DNA of 64,000 bases from VAZQ01 sp963712565 (GTDB taxonomy: Bacteria; Pseudomonadota; Alphaproteobacteria; Rhizobiales; Xanthobacteraceae), in the NCBI GenBank assembly GCA_963712565.1, contig CAVQIP010000030.1:1-64000 (forward strand), in the 5' to 3' direction. The notes under the pieces are model-generated. The model did no database searches. It was not told the DNA's origin and worked only from the letters and a program-made list of their open reading frames with translations. The position numbers and the translations under genes are program-made. Shown here piece by piece: positions 26,334 through 35,708 of this stretch (position 1 is its first letter; every line of letters starts with the position of its first letter).

Positions 26334-28913
26334 CTAGCCTGCTCTGCCTCCGATTAACGACTCTCGTTCGTGCTCCCGGCCGAGAACATTGCTGGGAAGT
26401 TGAAACGGCACTTCCCAAATGTTTTGGGCATACTCGGCGATGGTCCGATCGGAGGAGAACCACGCCATTCGTGCGATGTTGAGCATGCTCATCCGCGTCC
26501 AATCGGATGTCGACAGCCACAGGCTTTCGACGCTTCTCTGCGTTGCGAAATAGGCATCAAAATCCACAGTCACCATGTAGTAGTCGGAATACCGCAGCGC
26601 ATTCATAAGCGCAGCGAATCGGCCGGCATCGTCGGGTGAAAAGACGCCGGTCTCGATCGCATCGATGGCCTCGGCAAGCTTGGGAGACCCTGCAATCACC
26701 GAACTTGCTTCCAAGCCTGCGCGCCGACGCTCCTCGACTTCCTCTGCCTGCAAGCCGAAGATGAAGATGTTCTCTGCGCCAACGTGATTGCGAATCTCGA
26801 TATTCGCTCCGTCCAGCGTGCCGATCGTAAGCGCACCGTTCAAGGCAAGTTTCATATTGCCAGTGCCGGATGCCTCCATTCCGGCCGTCGAAATCTGCTC
26901 GGATAGGTCGGCGGCGGGAATAATCCTCTCGGCCAAACTGACGTTGTAATCGGGCAGGAAGACGACCCGGAGCAGATCGCGAACGACTGGATCCCCATTG
27001 ATGACTTTGGCCACATCATTGATGAGCTTGATAATTAACTTTGCCTGCGCGTAGTTCGCTGCCGCTTTTCCCGCAAATATCTTCACCCGCGGCACCCAAT
27101 TCCGATTGGGCTCAGCCCTGATGGCGTGATAGAGCGCGACCGTCTCAAGTAGATTCAACAATTGGCGCTTGTATTCGTGGATACGTTTGATCTGCACATC
27201 GAATAGCGCATCCGGGTCAACACTCAAATTAAGTCGTTCGACGATCAGACGCGCGAGGGCCACCTTGTTGGCGCGCTTGGCTGCTCTGACCAGTTCCTGA
27301 ATCCCACAGTCCTCGGCGTGGTCGGCAAGACGGGTCATTTGGGTCGGATCATCCAGAACGGCATCGCTGCAGACCTCGCGAAGGACCCTGGTGAGATTAG
27401 GATTGGCCTGCAGCAGCCAGCGTCGGAACGTGATTCCATTGGTTTTGTTGACGATCCGGTCCGGATAGATCGCGTGGAGCTCGCGGAATACAGTCTTGCG
27501 CATCAGGCTGGTGTGAAGCGCGGACACGCCGTTGATGCGATGGGAGCCGACGAACGCAAGGTGCCCCATTCTCAACTTTCGACCGTTATGCTCGTCGATC
27601 AACGAAATCGACCCGAGCGAATCGGAAGCAGAGGGATTTTTCAGCTTCGCTGCCTCAAGATGCTCCCTATTGATGCGATAGATGATTTCCAGGTGCCGCG
27701 GCAGAACGCGCCCGAACAGATCCACTGGCCAGGTCTCAAGCGCTTCAGGCAGGAGCGTATGGTTGGTATAGGAGAATGTGCCGACGGTGATACGCCACGC
27801 CTCGTCCCACGGCAGCCCGTGCAGGTCGACGAGGATGCGCATGAGTTCCGGAACCGCGACGCTCGGATGCGTGTCATTGAGCTGGATTGCCGATCGAAGC
27901 GGCAGCAAATAGAGGTTTCCGTCGGTCCGTAGGTGGCGTTGCACGAGGTCCTGCAGCGACGCTGAAACAAAGAAGTATTCCTGGCGCAGGCGAAGCTCTT
28001 GGCCGGCCGGGGTCGCATCGCTAGGATAGAGAATCTTCGAGATCGATTCGGCGCGCGCCTGCTCCGACAACGCCCCGACGTGATCGCCCAGGTTAAATGC
28101 ATCGAGGCGCAGAGGGTCGGCCGCTCGGGCAGACCACAAGCGCAACGGATTTACGTATCGGCCGCGCCATCCCACGATCGGGATATCATAGGCGACCGCC
28201 TCGAGGGTCTCGGCCGGGTGCCAGACCGAGCGTTTGACGCTGGTCGGCGAAATCGTCATCTCGACCCAACCGCCGAAGTGGATATCGTAGATCACTTCCG
28301 GCCGGGCAAACTCCCATGGATTGCCGAAGGACAGCCATTCCTCAGGATATTCCTGCTGCCAACCATCCCTGATGACTTGGCGGAACAGTCCATGATCGTA
28401 GCGAATGCCGTAGCCATAGGCAGGAATTCCGAGCGTCGCCATGCTCTCCATGAAGCAGGCGGCGAGCCGACCCAGGCCGCCATGGCCGAGTGCCGCGTCC
28501 GGTTCAGCGGCTCGCAGCCGGTTTAGATCGACCCCCAGATCCCCGAGTGCCGCGCGAAAGATCTCAGTCCAACCAAGGTTGCAGAGCACATCGGCAAAAA
28601 GTCGCCCGATGAGGAACTCGAGCGACAGATAGTAGACGCGCTTGCGGCCCCGAGCATGGCTGGCGCGATCCACCGCGAGCCATCGATGGACAATGCGGTC
28701 TCGAATAGTCAGCGCGGCCGCGACGAACCAGTCTCGGTCCGTGGCTACAGACGCATCCTTGCCCAATTCCAGCGCCAGTTTGGCAAGCACGGCGCTCTTG
28801 ATTTCGTCAAGGTCGTCACCCTCTGCCGGCGCGGCAGCATGACGAGTCCAGAGATCACGGCCATCGACATGATGCACTGGTGCCGCCTTGCGAGCGAACT
28901 CCGGCTTATCCAT
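26334..28913 (-). CDS. glgP: Glycogen phosphorylase
   Basis: A full-length 859-aa GT35 enzyme that releases glucose-1-phosphate from glycogen or maltodextrin using PLP. Visible marks are VYYLSLEFLIGRLFADVLCN, EPDAALGHGGLGRLAACFME, IQLNDTHPSVAVPELMRIL, DVQIKRIHEYKRQLLNLLE and the PLP-lysine segment EASGTGNMKLALNGALTIGT near residue 680. ATG 28913 is used. The gene is visibly less GC-rich than its surroundings, with more A/T-ending codons (for example 26990-27060), hinting at acquisition from another lineage. It is isolated from the debranching operon by 7 kb. The 222 bases upstream (28914-29135) hold no recognisable gene and presumably its promoter. Confidence 0.96.
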   Translation of the reverse strand: MDKPEFARKAAPVHHVDGRDLWTRHAAAPAEGDDLDEIKSAVLAKLALELGKDASVATDRDWFVAAALTIRDRIVHRWLAVDRASHARGRKRVYYLSLEFLIGRLFADVLCNLGWTEIFRAALGDLGVDLNRLRAAEPDAALGHGGLGRLAACFMESMATLGIPAYGYGIRYDHGLFRQVIRDGWQQEYPEEWLSFGNPWEFARPEVIYDIHFGGWVEMTISPTSVKRSVWHPAETLEAVAYDIPIVGWRGRYVNPLRLWSARAADPLRLDAFNLGDHVGALSEQARAESISKILYPSDATPAGQELRLRQEYFFVSASLQDLVQRHLRTDGNLYLLPLRSAIQLNDTHPSVAVPELMRILVDLHGLPWDEAWRITVGTFSYTNHTLLPEALETWPVDLFGRVLPRHLEIIYRINREHLEAAKLKNPSASDSLGSISLIDEHNGRKLRMGHLAFVGSHRINGVSALHTSLMRKTVFRELHAIYPDRIVNKTNGITFRRWLLQANPNLTRVLREVCSDAVLDDPTQMTRLADHAEDCGIQELVRAAKRANKVALARLIVERLNLSVDPDALFDVQIKRIHEYKRQLLNLLETVALYHAIRAEPNRNWVPRVKIFAGKAAANYAQAKLIIKLINDVAKVINGDPVVRDLLRVVFLPDYNVSLAERIIPAADLSEQISTAGMEASGTGNMKLALNGALTIGTLDGANIEIRNHVGAENIFIFGLQAEEVEERRRAGLEASSVIAGSPKLAEAIDAIETGVFSPDDAGRFAALMNALRYSDYYMVTVDFDAYFATQRSVESLWLSTSDWTRMSMLNIARMAWFSSDRTIAEYAQNIWEVPFQLPSNVLGREHERESLIGGRAG

Positions 28914-29135
28914 GCTCCTGCTTTCTATGCCGCCATCGGCGCTGGCCGACCGCGTGCTGAGTTCGCTGTCGCTTCCAAAAAACTTGATTCTTGCGTACGC
29001 AGATGTAAACCGCCCCGGACTGCATGTGCAACCGAATACCTAGCGGTTCCACTTTGGGTGGATCGCTAGGGGGAGTCCCGAACGGCGGCAAATAGGACCC
29101 GTCTAAGCAAGGTCGATCGCCGCACACGCCGCGAC

Positions 29136-31375
29136 TCAATCGATCAGGTAGATCGGACTCGACCAGGCCTGGTGGCCGTCGCTCTGCGTCACCCGTAGAT
29201 AGACCGGAAGGTCGGCGCCGCCCGAAAACGTCACGGCGTGGTCGACCGCGACGCGCCGGCTCCAGTCCTGCTCGGGCAGGCGATAGACGCTGATCCGCCG
29301 GCCGAGCCCGCCGCCCTCGAACGCCACGGTGTTCTCGGCGAGCGCGGCGAGCTCGACGGCACCCGAAACGACGCTGGTGTCGAGCGCGAGCGTGCCCCGT
29401 TTCGCCTCCTCGAGCCAGATGTCGATGCCGGCGAGATTGCCGGTCGTCACCGAAGTCCAGGCCAGCGCCGTGCCGGGCGTGGTTTCCTCCACCTTGCGTT
29501 CCGGATTGAGAAAATTCACCGGCGCGAAGCGCGCAAAGCGATTGCCCGTGAGCGTCAACCTCCCCCGCCACAGGGTCTCGCGGCCGCGGCCGCGATACTC
29601 GGCGCCCTGCCACAGCACGCGCACGCGGCGGCCGAGATCGGCGGCGGCGAACGGACGAACCGTCTGCGCCACGCGCGTGCCGTGCAGGACGTCGACCCGC
29701 TCGATCGGCGCGGTGCCGATGACCTCGGCGGCGAGCCGCATCGGCACCGATCCCGGCCGGATGATGTCGCCCATCAAGGCTTCGCGCACGGCGTGTTCAT
29801 CCGCGCGCGCGAGCTGGGGGTCCTCCGCGAAACCCGTCACCGGCTGCGCGAACGTGCCGCGCAGGTCGAGGAACAAGCGGGTGCCGGTGGTGCCGTAGTG
29901 CCGCCGCCGGCGCAGCGCCTCGAACAGGGCATCGCGCGTGAGCTCCGGCATGAGATAGCAGGTGAGCCCGCCGATGGCGCCGAAGGTCGAGGCGCCCGGC
30001 CGGGTGGCGCCGGGCCGGCCCTTGTGGTCGTCGCTGTGGCACACCACGCCGACGCGGTAGCCGCGCTCGAAGGCATCGTGCAGCAGCCATTCGAACGTGC
30101 CCCAGGTCGAATGCACCTCGACGCGTGCGTTCGAGCCGCCCGTCATGGGCGTAGCCGATGTCCGCGTAACGCCCGCCGACATGGGCGATGACCACGGCGT
30201 CCTCGCCGTCCAGCGCGCGGAACAGCTCATCCGCGGTGTAGATGGCGTCGGTCGAGGTTCGGCCCTCCACCAGGATGTGCGAGGAGCGGCGGATCGGCCG
30301 GCCCTCGCGGCGGAAGAAGATGTTGCGGTCGCCGCCCATGCCGGTATTGCCCGACCACTCGTAGCCCGGCAGGCAGACGAAACGGCCCGGCGCGTCGAAT
30401 TCGGCCGTGAGCCGGTTGAGCTTTGTCCAGAACGCATCGGTGATCTGGAAATCGTTGCCCTGGTGGCCGACGATGTCGACGAAGGCCAAGTCGCGCGCGT
30501 AGCGGAAATAATTTTCCGCCGTGCCCATGCCGATCGTCTCCCCGCTCTGCCCGTGCAAGTCGCCCCAATAGCGCCGCAGCGGCGCCGCGGCGACCACGCG
30601 CAGGGGATTGGCGCGCGCGAGCTCCTGCGCCGTCCGCGGTGAGCTTAAGATCGAGATCGCCGGCCGCGTCGGCGACGAGACCTTCCAGCACGCACGGGCT
30701 GTTGCCGGGCTTGACTGCGACGCACTTCGGCAATCCGGCGACCGGCCGCGACGGCGCGAGGGTCACCACTCGATCGACCTGCCTGGTCGGATTGCCCCAC
30801 ACGTCCTCGGCGACGATGGCGAGCCGGAACGCCTCGCCGACGAGCGCGAGCGAAGGCCAGATCGCCTTCCAATGCGCGGCCGGCCCCGGCACCAGCGCAA
30901 AGCCCGGCTGTTCCGGCAGCTCGGTGAATTCATAGGTGGCGAAGGCATCGATCGAGGTCCTGAGCTCGACGCGCTCCTCGCAATTGGTCTGCAACCGGTA
31001 GCCGGGCGAGCCCTGCCGGCGGTCGCCCATGCGCACCGTCAGCGTGTCGCCGGCGCGCAGATAGCCGCGGCCGATGCGGATGAGCAGCGTGTTGGCGTAG
31101 GGCCGGATGTTGAGACGGTCGAACCAGACCTCGAGCTTGGCGCCGTTGCTCGCCTCGACGGTGGTGAAATTCGGCGCGGCCGGCTGGTCGAATTGCGGCT
31201 TGCTCATGTCGGACGTCGTCCGCCAGGAAATCTTCACCATGCCGGTATCGTCGATGCCGAACGTGCCGGCGGTATAGATCAACGTGAGCTCGGCGTGCGA
31301 GCCCGCGACGAACGGCCCGGACGGCGTGAGCTCGATCGAGCCCATGTGCTCGGGGAGATAGGTCGAGAACGGCAT
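29136..31375 (-). pseudogene. DUF3604 family protein, two frameshifts
   Basis: From ATG 31375 the protein begins MPFSTYLPEHMGSIELTPSG and runs about 250 residues. An indel near 30628 is needed to join DGAQELARANPLRVV to RYWGDLHGQSGETIGMGTAE, the metal-binding start of DUF3604 (PHP-like hydrolase fold). A second near 30146 joins the GYAHDG segment to NARVEVHSTWGTFEWLLHDA and VGVVCHSDDHKGRPGA. The C-terminus ends SSPIYLID at 29136. The total is about 745 residues, the normal family length. Members are predicted metallohydrolases of unknown substrate. The frame is fully open between the two indels, so the gene may be functional and mis-sequenced. It diverges from the Bug receptor at 31476. Confidence 0.8.
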
Positions 31376-31475
31376 GATGGGGGTGCGACCTCGAGAGCGG
31401 CGCGGCTCTGCTAGCCGGGCGGGAGAACGGCCGATAGGATAGCCACTGACGAATGGATAGGGCAGGAGCATTTCG

Positions 31476-32447
31476 ATGGCGGCCGTGCGCCTCTTGCTGG
31501 TGCTCCTGTTGCCGGTGCTCGCGATCACGGCGCCGGCGACGAGTTGGGGGCAGGACTGGCCGAGCCGCCCGCTGCGGTTCATCGTGCCCTATCCCCCCGG
31601 CGGCTCGACCGATATCGCGGCACGCGTGCTGGGCGAATACCTGTCGCGCTCGCTCCGCCAGCAGATCGTCGTGGAGAACAAGTCGGGCGCGGGCGGCGTG
31701 ATCGGCGTGGAGAGCGGCGCCAAGAGCGCAGCGGACGGCTATACGGTCCTGATCGCTCCCGACTTCGTGACGAGCGCGCCGCATATCTTCAAGATGAGCG
31801 TCGATCCGTTGAAGGATCTGGTGCCGGTCGTGCAGCTGTCGCGCCAACCGGTCGTGCTTGCGGTGCATCCCTCGCTCGGCGTGAGTTCGCTGGCGGAATT
31901 GATTGCGCTGGCGAAAGCCCGTCCGGGGATGAGCTTTGCGACCTCGGGCGTCGGCTCGCAGCAGCAGATCGTCGCCGAGTGGTTCGCCAAGATCGCCGGC
32001 ATCAAGCTCGATCACGTGCCCTATCGCGGCGGCGGCCAGGCCATCAACGATCTCATCGCCGGCCACGTCAAGATCGCGTCGCTCGGCTCCTCGCCGCTGA
32101 TCCCGCACTACAAGGCCGGCACGCTGCGGCTGCTGGCGCAATCGACGGCGGAGCGCTCGCCGAGCCTGCCGGACGTGCCGACCTATCAGGAGGCAGGGAT
32201 CAAGGGGCTGGTTCTCGACCAGTGGCTCGGCGTCTTCGTTCCCGCCGGCACGCCGCCGGCCATCGGCGCCCGCCTCAATGCCGAGATCAACAAGGCGCTG
32301 GCCGAGGCGGCGATCCGCGACAGCTTCCTGCAATCGGCGCAAGAGCCGGTCGGCGGCAGCGCGGAGGCATTCGCGCGGCTCGTGCGCGACGATTTCGAAA
32401 GGTACGCGCGGCTGGTGAAGGAGTTGAACATCAAAGCCGCCAACTGA
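31476..32447 (+). CDS. Bug/TctC-family solute-binding protein
   Basis: Periplasmic receptor of 323 aa. A signal peptide of about 25 residues (MAAVRLLLVLLLPVLAI..., cleaved near SWGQD) precedes the family core WPSRPLRFIVPYPPGGSTDI, then VVENKSGAGGVIGVESGAK, ADGYTVLIA and VPAGTPPAIGARLNAEINKA. ATG 31476 follows GGCAGGAGC. Such receptors bind carboxylates, with ligand carboxylate gripped by backbone groups, so motif reading cannot name the ligand. The stop touches the start of the aconitase X large-subunit gene (TGA then ATG with no spacing), which makes an operon very likely and suggests the ligand is, or leads to, the AcnX substrate. Confidence 0.92.
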   Translation: MAAVRLLLVLLLPVLAITAPATSWGQDWPSRPLRFIVPYPPGGSTDIAARVLGEYLSRSLRQQIVVENKSGAGGVIGVESGAKSAADGYTVLIAPDFVTSAPHIFKMSVDPLKDLVPVVQLSRQPVVLAVHPSLGVSSLAELIALAKARPGMSFATSGVGSQQQIVAEWFAKIAGIKLDHVPYRGGGQAINDLIAGHVKIASLGSSPLIPHYKAGTLRLLAQSTAERSPSLPDVPTYQEAGIKGLVLDQWLGVFVPAGTPPAIGARLNAEINKALAEAAIRDSFLQSAQEPVGGSAEAFARLVRDDFERYARLVKELNIKAAN

Positions 32448-33697
32448 ATGAAGCTGACCGACGAGGAAGAGGCGCTGCGCGCCGGCGAATGCGGCCCGGC
32501 GGCGCAGTGGGCGATCGAGCATCAGATCAAGGTCGGAGACTATCTCGGCGCCGGCGACTTCGTGCCGGTGACGCAGGCCCACATCATGGCCGACACCGAG
32601 TCGCTGGGCGTCGCCGGGGTCGAATGGCTCGAACGCATGGCGCGGCTCCCGCCCGCTGCAGCGGCGCGTGCGCATTCCGACCATCACCGATCCGCGCGGC
32701 ACCGACTTCGCGGCCGCCCATCGACTCAAGCAGCAGCCCTGGATGCTCGACCTCGAGCGCCGTGCGATCGCCGCGTTCGAGGCGCTCGGCGTGCTGATGA
32801 CGAACACCTGCATCAACTACCAGACGATCATGCCGCCGGTATGCGGCGAGCACGTCGCCTACGGCGATACCGGGGTGGTGATCTACTGCAACAGCGTGTG
32901 CGGCGCGCGTTCGAACTTCGAGGGCGGACCGTCGGCGCTGAGCGCCGCGCTCACCGGCCGCACCCCGCGCTACGGCTATCACCTCGACGAGCGGCGCGCG
33001 GCGACGCTCGTCGTCGATGTCGGCTGGACTCCGCGCGAGCTCAACGATTGGGGCGCGCTCGGCGGCATCGTCGGCCGCCTGGCCGGCGACTATTGGCAGG
33101 TCCCCGCCCTCGTCGGCATCGATCGCGTCCCGAGCTCCGACGAGATGAAGCATTTCGGCGCCGCGCTCGCGAGCTACGGCTCGGTTGCGCTGTTCCACAT
33201 GGTCGGGATCACGCCGGAGGCACAGCGCGGGGCCGACGTCGTGGCTGCGCGCGCAACGCTGCCGCGGCACGCGGTCGGCGAAGCCGACATTCGCGCCTTC
33301 GCGGCGGAGCTACGCGCGCGGGATCGACACCGTCGATCTCGTCGTGTTCTCGGCGCCGCAGCTCAGCCTGGTCGAGATGCAGCAATTGGCCGGCCTGCTC
33401 GACGGTCGCCGCGCGACCATCCCGCTCCTCGCGGTGACCAGCCCGCAGGTCAAGCCCGACGCCGACCGCTGGGCCTGACCGCGCGCATCGAGGCCGCCGG
33501 CGGCAGCGTGCTCTCCGGCATGTGCTTCTACCAGAGCTATGCCCGCGAAATGGCGGAGGCGAACGGCTGGAAGCGGCTAGCGACGAACTCGGCCAAGCTC
33601 GTCAACATCATCGGCGGCTATGGCTACCGGCCCGCGCTGCTCGTCCATGGGCGCCTGCGTCGATGCCGCCTGCCGCGGCGGCCGGATCGCAAGATGA
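32448..33697 (+). pseudogene. Aconitase X catalytic (large) subunit, frameshifted
   Basis: AcnX enzymes dehydrate hydroxy acids; known activities are cis-3-hydroxy-L-proline dehydratase in bacteria and mevalonate-5-phosphate dehydratase in archaea. ATG 32448 gives MKLTDEEEALRAGECGPAAQ, a clear AcnX start. Frames then change near 32660 (to VRIPTITDPRGTDFAAAHRL), near 33316 (to GIDTVDLVVFSAPQLSLVEM), near 33460 (to LGLTARIEAAGGSVLSGMCF) and near 33645 (to MGACVDAACRGGRIAR). The last frame ends in TGA at 33695-33697, overlapping the ATG of the small subunit exactly as expected for an intact pair. Conserved TCINYQTIMPP and YCNSVCGARSNFEGGPSALS carry likely Fe-S cysteines. Four indels that each restore sense argue for consensus error or very recent decay. 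Confidence 0.8.
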
Positions 33698-34107
33698 GCG
33701 GCCGGATTTTCATCGCCGCCGCCGGCATGGGACGGCGGGTCGAAGGCGAAGCCCTGGTCGCCAAGGATGGATTTTCCGCGCGCTACGATCTCGACCGCGT
33801 GCGCGGCGTATTTTCGCGGCCCGAGCACAAGCTCGCCGGCCAGAGCTACGTCGACCGCGTGCTGGTGCTCGACGCGGCGAAGGGCGGCGTCGCCACCGCC
33901 TGGATGCTGCACGAGATGAAGTCGCGCGGGGTCGTTCCGGCCGCGCTGGTCTTGAACGCGGTCAATCCGATCATGGTGCAGGGCGCGGCACTCGCCGACT
34001 TCACCATGATCTCCGGCTTCGAGCTCGACATCACGCAGGCGATCCCGAACGGCGCCAGGGTGGAGGTCGATCCGACCGCGGAGCGCCCGTTCATTCGCGT
34101 GCTGTGA
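33694..34107 (+). CDS. Aconitase X swivel-domain (small) subunit
   Basis: The 137-aa protein is the DUF126-type swivel domain that pairs with the AcnX large subunit: GRIFIAAAGMGRRVEGEALV, FSRPEHKLAGQSYVDRVLVL and AVNPIMVQGAALADFTMISG. Its ATG 33694 overlaps the stop of the large-subunit frame (ATGA). The active site of AcnX forms between the two domains, with the GQS-type loop of the small subunit contributing. It converges on the truncated Bug receptor gene at 34180. The family assignment is clear; the substrate (hydroxyproline-like or another hydroxy acid) is not. Confidence 0.85.
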   Translation: MSGRIFIAAAGMGRRVEGEALVAKDGFSARYDLDRVRGVFSRPEHKLAGQSYVDRVLVLDAAKGGVATAWMLHEMKSRGVVPAALVLNAVNPIMVQGAALADFTMISGFELDITQAIPNGARVEVDPTAERPFIRVL

Positions 34108-34137
34108 TCGAGCCGACGGCTGGAGGGCAGTTTGGGA

Positions 34138-34175
34138 TCCATCGGTCGTCATGCGCGGGCTTGACCACGCAAGTC
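34138..34175. repeat. REP-like element fragment
   Basis: CCATCGGTCGTCATGCGCGG continues into GCTTGACCACGCA, about half of the palindromic element seen complete at 58479-58556. It sits at the point where the Bug receptor gene loses its 3' end. Confidence 0.5.
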
Positions 34176-34179
34176 GGAT

Positions 34180-34864
34180 TTGCTCGGGCGCCGCGACGGC
34201 ATAAATCTTGATGGTGCCGGCTTGGACTTGCGGGATGACGTTGAGCGATTGGTCGACCATGTAGTCGATCTGGCCGCCGACGAGATCGCGGAGCGCCGGC
34301 CCAGTGCCGCGATAGGGCACCATGTTCGGCGTGAAGCCCGAACTTCGCGTTGAAGACCAGGCCGGCCACATGCGCGATCGAGCCGACCCCGGCGTGGCCA
34401 TAGTTGAGCTTCGACGAGTTGGTCTTGAGGTAGTCGATGAACTCTTTCAGCGTCTTCGCCGCGGTGTCCTTCTTGGCCACGATCGCTTGCGGCGTGTAGT
34501 TGACGATGCCGACCTGCGCGAAGCTCATGGCCGGATCGTATTTCAGGTTGGGATAGAGCGCGGGCGCCGCCGACTGCGTGCCCATGTTGCCGACCGCGAT
34601 GGTGTAGCCGTCGGGCTCTGCCTGGGCGGCGCGGGTCATGCCCAGCGTCCCGCCGGCACCGCCGATGTTCTCGACCACCAGCGTCTGGCCGAGCGTGCGC
34701 GACATATGGTCGCCGACGAGGCGGGTGACGACGTCGGTCGGTCCGCCAGCCGCGAACGGCACGATGACGGTGATCGGCTTGTTCGGATACTGGGCGGCGG
34801 CGGGCGCGCTCTGCAACGCGAGCGCGAGCAGGCTGCCGGCGATCAAGCGGCATGTGAGCGGCAT
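34180..34864 (-). pseudogene. Bug/TctC-family solute-binding protein, truncated and frameshifted
   Basis: From ATG 34864, behind a strong GGAGGAAG, a signal peptide (MPLTCRLIAGSLLALALQSA, then PAAAQ) and the family core NKPITVIVPFAAGGPTDVVT are read. An indel near 34335 is needed to continue from FNAKFGL into TPNMVPYRGTGPALRDLVGG and QAGTIKIYAVAAPEQI. After about 230 residues similarity stops: the next bases belong to a palindromic repeat and the frame continues without sense into the antisense of the AcnX gene. The usual C-terminal 90 residues are missing. Upstream lies the Sdh/fumarase operon on the same strand, 172 bases away, so this was probably its last gene. Truncation by a repeat-associated deletion is inferred. 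Confidence 0.75.
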
Positions 34865-35036
34865 GGTCTTCCTCCCTCGGCCGACACGCTGCGATGATGG
34901 GCAGCGCACGCCGCTTAAGCAAGCGCGGCTTGCTGCGTCGGCGCTGGTGGCCGAGCAGCACATTTTCCGCGCCGGCAGCAATGACAGCGCCGCGCAGGCA
35001 GGCGCGAACGCGACGCGCCGCGATGCGGCGACAGAT

Positions 35037-35705
35037 TCAAATCACCTCTTCGGTCTTGTCGTCGGTCTCGCCGTAGCGGCGCAACGTGGCGGGCCGGGTG
35101 CCGGCGTAGAGCTTCTCCAGTCCGGGGGCGATCTTGGCGTTCTCGCGTTCGAACAGGCTGTTGCCGGAAAGATCGCTCTCGACCAGGAACGGCCCGAAAT
35201 TTTCCACGTCGAGCACCCACACCGCCTGCGCCAGCCCCAGCTCCTCGAGCCAATAGACGCCGGCGACGCGCTTGATGCCGCGGCCGAGCAGCGCGCCGGT
35301 GCCGTAGCCGACCGTGGTGAGATAGACCGCCCCATTGGGAACGAAGAATTTGCGATAGACCTCGGAGGTCATCCCGCCCTTGCCGAGGATGAGGTTGCAG
35401 CCGGAGAGCTCGAACCAGCCCTCGAGCCACTTGGCGAACCGGAACGACGCGGTCGCGGTGACCGCGCCGACGGTGTAGCTGCCGTCGGCATTGACCGACG
35501 CCGCCGGCGAGCAATGGAAGTTGGCGAGCCCGAGCGCGTCCTTTGCGGCCGGCATTCCGGCGCCGTCCTCGATCGCGTGCTTGTATGCGCCCTCGCGCGC
35601 GGTGAAGACGCGTCCGGTGAGATAGGCGACCGAGCCGATCTCGAGGTCGCGCAGGTCGCCACTGCGCGCGGGAAGGTTCAAATGGACGGTCTTGAGCGCG
35701 GCCAT
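35037..35705 (-). CDS. Class I fumarase/tartrate dehydratase-type beta subunit
   Basis: The 222-aa protein is the C-terminal swivel domain of class I Fe-S hydro-lyases, here a separate polypeptide: IGSVAYLTGRVFTAREGAYK, NFHCSPAASVNADGSYTVGA, ILGKGGMTSEVYRKFFVPNG and YLTTVGYGTGALLGRGIKRV. It contributes substrate-binding residues while the alpha subunit holds the 4Fe-4S cluster. The start ATG 35705 lies three bases after the alpha-subunit stop. Fumarase, L-tartrate dehydratase and mesaconase share this architecture. Coupling to a succinate dehydrogenase-like operon favours fumarate hydration, but a methylated or hydroxylated C4/C5 acid remains possible. Confidence 0.87.
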   Translation of the reverse strand: MAALKTVHLNLPARSGDLRDLEIGSVAYLTGRVFTAREGAYKHAIEDGAGMPAAKDALGLANFHCSPAASVNADGSYTVGAVTATASFRFAKWLEGWFELSGCNLILGKGGMTSEVYRKFFVPNGAVYLTTVGYGTGALLGRGIKRVAGVYWLEELGLAQAVWVLDVENFGPFLVESDLSGNSLFERENAKIAPGLEKLYAGTRPATLRRYGETDDKTEEVI

Positions 35706-35708
35706 GGT

